From positions 4,216,001 through 4,280,000 of the forward strand of contig NZ_CP038438.1 in NCBI RefSeq assembly GCF_004683905.1: DNA of 64,000 bases, written 5' to 3'. The number at the start of each line of letters is the position of its first letter. Position 1 is the first letter of the stretch. The notes under the pieces were generated by a model that worked only from the letters and a program-made list of their open reading frames with translations, made no database searches and had not been told where the DNA came from. This document shows, piece after piece, positions 59,892 to 64,000 of this stretch. The translations under genes were made by a program, and so were the position numbers. Source of the DNA: Pseudomonas fluorescens. Its GTDB lineage: Bacteria; Pseudomonadota; Gammaproteobacteria; Pseudomonadales; Pseudomonadaceae.

Positions 59892-61233
59892 TAACGTCGC
59901 AATCAGCGTACAAAACATCTCGAAGTGCTTTTATACCTATGACAAACCTCGGGATCGTTTGAAGCAGGCCATCATGCCGCGTCTTCAACGCTGGGCAGGT
60001 GACGAAATCACCTCTTATGGCAAAGAATTCTGGGCTCTTCGCGACATCAGCTTCGATGTCAAAAAAGGTGAAACCGTTGGCATTGTGGGTCGCAACGGCT
60101 CCGGAAAATCCACCCTGCTGCAAATTATCAGCGGCACACTGACCCCCACTACGGGCACGATCGAGACCCGAGGGCGTATCGCCGCGCTATTGGAGCTTGG
60201 TTCGGGCTTCAACCCGGAGTTTACCGGCCGGGAGAACATCTACCTCAATGCTGCGGTCCTTGGACTGACACGTGACGAAGTCAATGACAGGTTCGATGCC
60301 ATCGCCGGTTTCGCTGACATTGGCGAGTTCATTGATCAACCTGTCAAAGCTTATTCGAGCGGTATGGCTGTGCGCCTGGCTTTCGCCGTCCAGGCTCAGG
60401 TAGATCCAGACATTCTGATTGTCGATGAAGCACTGTCAGTCGGTGATGCACGGTTTCAGGCCAAGTGTTTCGAACGCTTGCGGCAGTTAAAAGATAACGG
60501 CACCAGTATTCTGCTCGTTACCCACTCCAGTGAGCAGGTGGTGACCCATTGCTCTCGAGCGGTTTTGATTAACGACAGTCGTGTCGAGCTGATCGGCGAG
60601 TCTCGACCAGTGGTCAATCGTTACATGGACATCCTCTTCGGCCGTGAAAAACGGGTAGAAAAAGACGATGCACCGAAAACAGTGGCGGCACCCAAGATCT
60701 TGTCCGTCGATGCAGTGAAGATGAATTTCGAATCTGGCGCCTACGAGAGTCGTCCCGGCTACAACTCCCATGAATACCGCTGGGGTGATGGGGCTGCTTC
60801 GCTGCTGGACTTCCATCTGAGCGCCAGCGGACGCGAGTATCCGAACACGATTGAATCGGGTGAGGAAATCGTGATTAATCTCGCGATACAATTTAGCCAC
60901 ATGGTTGTCAGCCCAATTCTGGGCTTCACCATCAAGACCAAAGAAGGCGTAACGGTATACGGTACCAATTCGTACCTGCTCGATTGCGAATCGATGCAAA
61001 CAATCGGCTCTGCCGGTACACAAGCAACAGCTTGTGTGAAATTTATCAATAGGCTTGCAACAGGTGATTACTTTATTTCCGTCGGAGTCGCATCAAGATC
61101 CGGTGAAGATGTCTTGCCCCACGACCGCCGTTACGACTCGATTCATTTTGTCGTCGCGCCCACGCCGGAAGTGCTTGGCTTGATTGATTTAGGTGCCTCC
61201 ATGGAAATTAAATTGGTAAATGACAATGTTTGA
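59881..61233 (+). CDS. wzt: Polysaccharide ABC transporter ATP-binding protein Wzt with C-terminal cargo domain
   Basis: 450 residues. Nucleotide-binding domain: NISKCFYTYDKPRDRLKQAI, Walker A GRNGSGKSTLLQII, signature YSSGMAVRLAFAVQAQ, Walker B DILIVDEALSVGD, His switch LVTHSSEQVV. A linker from about 250 and the C-terminal domain (about 290-445) is the beta-sandwich Wzt-C, which in E. coli O8/O9a binds the modified non-reducing end of the O-chain. Start ATG 59881 inside wzm. Stop overlaps the next gene's start region. Confidence 0.95.
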   Translation: MSSDNVAISVQNISKCFYTYDKPRDRLKQAIMPRLQRWAGDEITSYGKEFWALRDISFDVKKGETVGIVGRNGSGKSTLLQIISGTLTPTTGTIETRGRIAALLELGSGFNPEFTGRENIYLNAAVLGLTRDEVNDRFDAIAGFADIGEFIDQPVKAYSSGMAVRLAFAVQAQVDPDILIVDEALSVGDARFQAKCFERLRQLKDNGTSILLVTHSSEQVVTHCSRAVLINDSRVELIGESRPVVNRYMDILFGREKRVEKDDAPKTVAAPKILSVDAVKMNFESGAYESRPGYNSHEYRWGDGAASLLDFHLSASGREYPNTIESGEEIVINLAIQFSHMVVSPILGFTIKTKEGVTVYGTNSYLLDCESMQTIGSAGTQATACVKFINRLATGDYFISVGVASRSGEDVLPHDRRYDSIHFVVAPTPEVLGLIDLGASMEIKLVNDNV

Positions 61234-64000
61234 ACTTGAACGCTACGGATACAGCCGCGATGAACAGACCGGGGTATGGGTTCGTGCCGACTACAAAGGA
61301 ATCGCTTACAGCGATGGCGATGCATCCGAAAACAAACTGGCTGCGATCATACGTGAAGCTGCGGATGTATCTGTTCTGTCCGAGGAACTGCCTCAACATT
61401 GCACCGACTGGGCAACGCTGTATCACTTGAGTTCCATACGCGGAAATATCCTGCGTCCGTTCGAACATCTGCTCAAGGGGCGAGTTCTTGAAATCGGCGC
61501 AGGTTGCGGCGCCATCAGTCGATTCCTGGGCGAGTGCGGCGCGCAACTGCTCAGCCTTGAAGGTAGCCCACGCCGTGCGGCCATTGCTGCAAGCCGCACT
61601 CGCGGTCTTGCCAATGTGACCGTACTGGCGGAACGCTTCGACGACTTCAAAAGTGACGAGCAATTCGATGCAATCACGCTCATTGGTGTTTTGGAATACG
61701 CCAGCATGTTTAGCGCTGACGCTGATCCTGCGTATGCAATGCTCAAGCGTATTCGGAGCATGCTCAAACCTGACGGGCATCTTTTCATCGCGATAGAGAA
61801 TCAGCTGGGGCTGAAATATTTCGCAGGCGCCCCGGAAGACCACGTCAGTATTCCAATGTATGGAATTGAAGGACGATATGCTGATGGACAACCGAAAACA
61901 TTCGGTCGTTCTGAACTGCAACGATTGATTGAGCGTGCAGGCTTCAAGTCTTCGACGTTTTTGTCGCCGAGTCCGGATTACAAGCTTCCAAATTCGATCA
62001 TCACCGAAGCAGGATTTGCGACCCAGGAATTTGACGCTGCCGCACTCGCTTGGCAGAACGTAAAAAAAGATCCGCAGTTGCCGGGAACCACCCACTTCAA
62101 TCTTGAGAAAGCCTGGCCGGTCGTCATCGACAATGACCTCGGTATGGACCTGGCGAACTCCTTTTTGATTGCAGCGTCTTGTGATGGAGCGCCGACCATT
62201 GCAAAGACCATCCTCGCTTATCATTACAGCACCGGGCGACGGGCCCCATATTGTAAAGAATCGAAATTCGTCAAGACAGAGCAAGGCATTGAGGTTCGGT
62301 ATCGCCGACTGGCTCAGAAAGCAGTCCATGAAGAAAACAAGCTCTTTAATTATGTGCTTCCTGATACAGACGCTTATGCAGCCGGCCACGTTCTAAGCCA
62401 ACAGTTTTTGGAGAAGGCTTCGGGTGTTGATTGGACGCCCGCAAGTTTTACTCCCTTTTTGCAAGCTTATCTTCAAAAGCTCAGAGTTTTACTGCTCGAC
62501 GACGGCGTGAATGTTGATCTGAAGAATATTAAAGATCTCTTGCCCGGCAAGTATATCGACGCCGTGCCTCACAACATTGTGATCAAGGAGGACGGCTCCC
62601 CTTGTTTGATCGATATCGAATGGGAATTGGCCGAGGGCGTGGAGCTCGGCCACTTACTAATGCGCTCGTTGCTTCTGTTGCTAGCTAGCGCTACTCCGAC
62701 ATACTCCGGTCATTCAACCCCGAGTCGACAAGAATTCATTATTGAGCTCCTGGGGAACGTCGGCCTGCAAATCACCCCTGTCGACCTCGATCGCTATATC
62801 GGCGAAGAAGCTCGTTTCCAGCAGAACGTGACAGGCCGAAACATTTCAAGCTTCTTGGATTGGTCGCCCCACAAAAGCGTTCAGGCTAGAGGGGTCACGG
62901 AAGCCAAGGGTGCCACTGCAACGCTGTATTATGGGAACACTGCGGATTCCTTTTCCGAAGCTCAAACAATAAATCAAGAACTTACAACGGGTGCGCAAAC
63001 GATCGTCTTCTGTCTGAAAGACATCCCCGCTGAATGCAATAAGTTGCGATTGGATCCAGTAAATACCCGACAGCCTTACTTCATTAGCCGAATGCAGCTC
63101 TCTCGTAACGGCCAATCTGTTTGGCTATGGCAGGGAAATGGCGAAATCAATTCGGGTGCAGTGAAACTCAGCCGATTAGACAATGCCGCACTTTTTATTC
63201 CTGTCAATAATGATCCACACCTGATACTGCCTCTTGAACTAATTTCTCTCGGCGATCTTGGTCAGTTATCATTGGAAATAGACTTGACATTACTTACGGA
63301 TGAGCAGTTGGCTCAAGAGATTACTGTGATAAACGAAACGACGTCGACTGAAAAACTTTTAGCTTTGCAGAAAAAACTAGAGCAACAGCTTTTAGTTGAA
63401 ACCACGAAGCATGCTGAACTGCATAATGCCACTCAAGAGAAAATGCAGACTTTATTTACAGAAATAAGAAATAAAGATGTAAAAATCGAACAGCTTGAAA
63501 GCCAGCTCACCCTGCAACAAATTCAAAAAGATACGCATATTCATAATCTGAACCTACAGATTATTGGCATGCAAAGCTCTACCAGTTGGAAGATAACTGC
63601 ACCGATGCGCAAATCTGTACGGCTGATACGTCGTTTGCAGAAGATTCTCCGAATTTTGCCATCCGCAATTCGTCGCGGTGGCGGCATAAAAAATACCGCC
63701 AACAAAGCACTGAGCGTCTGGAAACAACAAGGCGCGGCTGGAATCATCGCGCGGATTCGCTACCTTAACGGCGCTAGCGAATTCGCATTCGTCGGGCAGG
63801 AGACTCGCGAAGTCCCGGATCGTCACGATTACGCACGATGGGTTGATTACTACGACACGATCGATGATAACGGTCGCTGGCGCATGAGCGAGGAAATCAG
63901 GAAATGGGCAAGCAAGCCGATGATTTCTATTATCATGCCTGTTTACAACCCTCCTATCGACCTACTGCGCGAAGCCGTAGAGAGCATTCGTTCACAACTG
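61226..64000 (+). CDS. Giant methyltransferase-kinase-like-coiled coil-glycosyltransferase fusion (partial, runs off right edge)
   Basis: 925 codons visible, open to the edge. From ATG 61226 (or ATG 61220, two codons earlier). Layout: residues about 1-80 helical lead; 80-205 SAM methyltransferase with VLEIGAGCGAISRFLGECGA (87-106), TLIGVLEYASM and LKPDGHLFIAIEN; 230-485 a kinase-like region with catalytic loop YIDAVPHNIVI (Asp445, Asn450 in the APH pattern D-x4-N) and metal-binding LIDIEWELAEG (Asp463); about 585-690 a beta-rich segment (CLKDIPAECNKLRLDPVN) of the kind found in large glycosyltransferases; about 700-785 a coiled coil; about 850 on the start of a family 2 glycosyltransferase (PMISIIMPVYNPPIDLLREA). 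The methyltransferase-kinase-coiled coil order is that of E. coli WbdD, which caps O9a chains with methyl phosphate and gauges their length. It follows wzt with overlapping ends. Confidence 0.9.
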   Translation, partial: MFELERYGYSRDEQTGVWVRADYKGIAYSDGDASENKLAAIIREAADVSVLSEELPQHCTDWATLYHLSSIRGNILRPFEHLLKGRVLEIGAGCGAISRFLGECGAQLLSLEGSPRRAAIAASRTRGLANVTVLAERFDDFKSDEQFDAITLIGVLEYASMFSADADPAYAMLKRIRSMLKPDGHLFIAIENQLGLKYFAGAPEDHVSIPMYGIEGRYADGQPKTFGRSELQRLIERAGFKSSTFLSPSPDYKLPNSIITEAGFATQEFDAAALAWQNVKKDPQLPGTTHFNLEKAWPVVIDNDLGMDLANSFLIAASCDGAPTIAKTILAYHYSTGRRAPYCKESKFVKTEQGIEVRYRRLAQKAVHEENKLFNYVLPDTDAYAAGHVLSQQFLEKASGVDWTPASFTPFLQAYLQKLRVLLLDDGVNVDLKNIKDLLPGKYIDAVPHNIVIKEDGSPCLIDIEWELAEGVELGHLLMRSLLLLLASATPTYSGHSTPSRQEFIIELLGNVGLQITPVDLDRYIGEEARFQQNVTGRNISSFLDWSPHKSVQARGVTEAKGATATLYYGNTADSFSEAQTINQELTTGAQTIVFCLKDIPAECNKLRLDPVNTRQPYFISRMQLSRNGQSVWLWQGNGEINSGAVKLSRLDNAALFIPVNNDPHLILPLELISLGDLGQLSLEIDLTLLTDEQLAQEITVINETTSTEKLLALQKKLEQQLLVETTKHAELHNATQEKMQTLFTEIRNKDVKIEQLESQLTLQQIQKDTHIHNLNLQIIGMQSSTSWKITAPMRKSVRLIRRLQKILRILPSAIRRGGGIKNTANKALSVWKQQGAAGIIARIRYLNGASEFAFVGQETREVPDRHDYARWVDYYDTIDDNGRWRMSEEIRKWASKPMISIIMPVYNPPIDLLREAVESIRSQL

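Noticed and set aside
59881..61233. Wzt as a multidrug or lipoprotein exporter ATPase
   Set aside because: Partner wzm and the C-terminal domain are specific to polysaccharide exporters.

Overview
The window is a stretch of a Pseudomonas chromosome of the P. fluorescens type. Evidence: GC-rich coding, the lipoprotein gene oprI, EF-P with arginine at position 32 beside its rhamnosyltransferase gene earP, an oprI-ldt-tesA-ABC order that I recall from P. aeruginosa, and many copies of the intergenic repeats (core gtgggagcgggcttgctcgc) seen in fluorescent pseudomonads. I see no tRNA, rRNA, CRISPR array, prophage or complete insertion sequence.

Layout. 1-5 kb: glutathione peroxidase (cut by the left edge), msrB, alaA, htpX, tpm and an extradiol dioxygenase-like gene. 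5.3-12 kb: cold-shock type DEAD-box helicase with a long leader, a crotonase, a spermidine-synthase-like protein, class II DAHP synthase and a YcaQ-type crosslink glycosylase. 12-16.3 kb: a DUF1127 peptide and LysR regulator, a TauE/SafE permease and LysR regulator, then ohrR and ohr, which carry near-identical promoters. 16.4-25 kb: earP-efp, a Gre-like protein, cysB, universal stress protein, nucleotidase, ketopantoate-reductase-like protein, PilZ protein, class I DAHP synthase and a GNAT protein. 25.6-32.3 kb: oprI, L,D-transpeptidase, tesA, a YbbA/YbbP ABC system and greB. 32.5-41.2 kb: DoxX, MltF-like transglycosylase, TatD, chemoreceptor, DUF962, thioesterase, CHAD, lipoprotein and patatin. 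41.4-49.5 kb: the complete kdpFABC-kdpDE potassium system, leftward and interrupted by repeats. 49.9-54.9 kb: ethanolamine permease behind a sigma-54 promoter, a small DUF2897 protein, a TetR/FabF-like/SDR group and a ComEA-like protein.

55-64 kb is a surface-polysaccharide locus: wbpM leftward, then rightward a family 2 glycosyltransferase, wzm, wzt with a C-terminal cargo-binding domain, and an open-ended gene of at least 925 codons that joins a methyltransferase, a kinase-like domain, a coiled coil and the start of a glycosyltransferase. This order suggests an ABC-exported O-polysaccharide whose chain end is capped and whose length is gauged by a WbdD-like enzyme; fusion of a glycosyltransferase to that enzyme is the most novel feature here. 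Intergenic DNA is long and AT-richer in this part, as expected for a variable, exchanged locus.

Redox defence is a theme of the left third: gpx has a perfect 24-bp palindrome over its promoter (candidate OspR/MarR-type operator), msrB repairs methionine sulfoxide, and OhrR/Ohr handle organic peroxides. All functional calls rest on reading motifs and gene order; no database search was possible.
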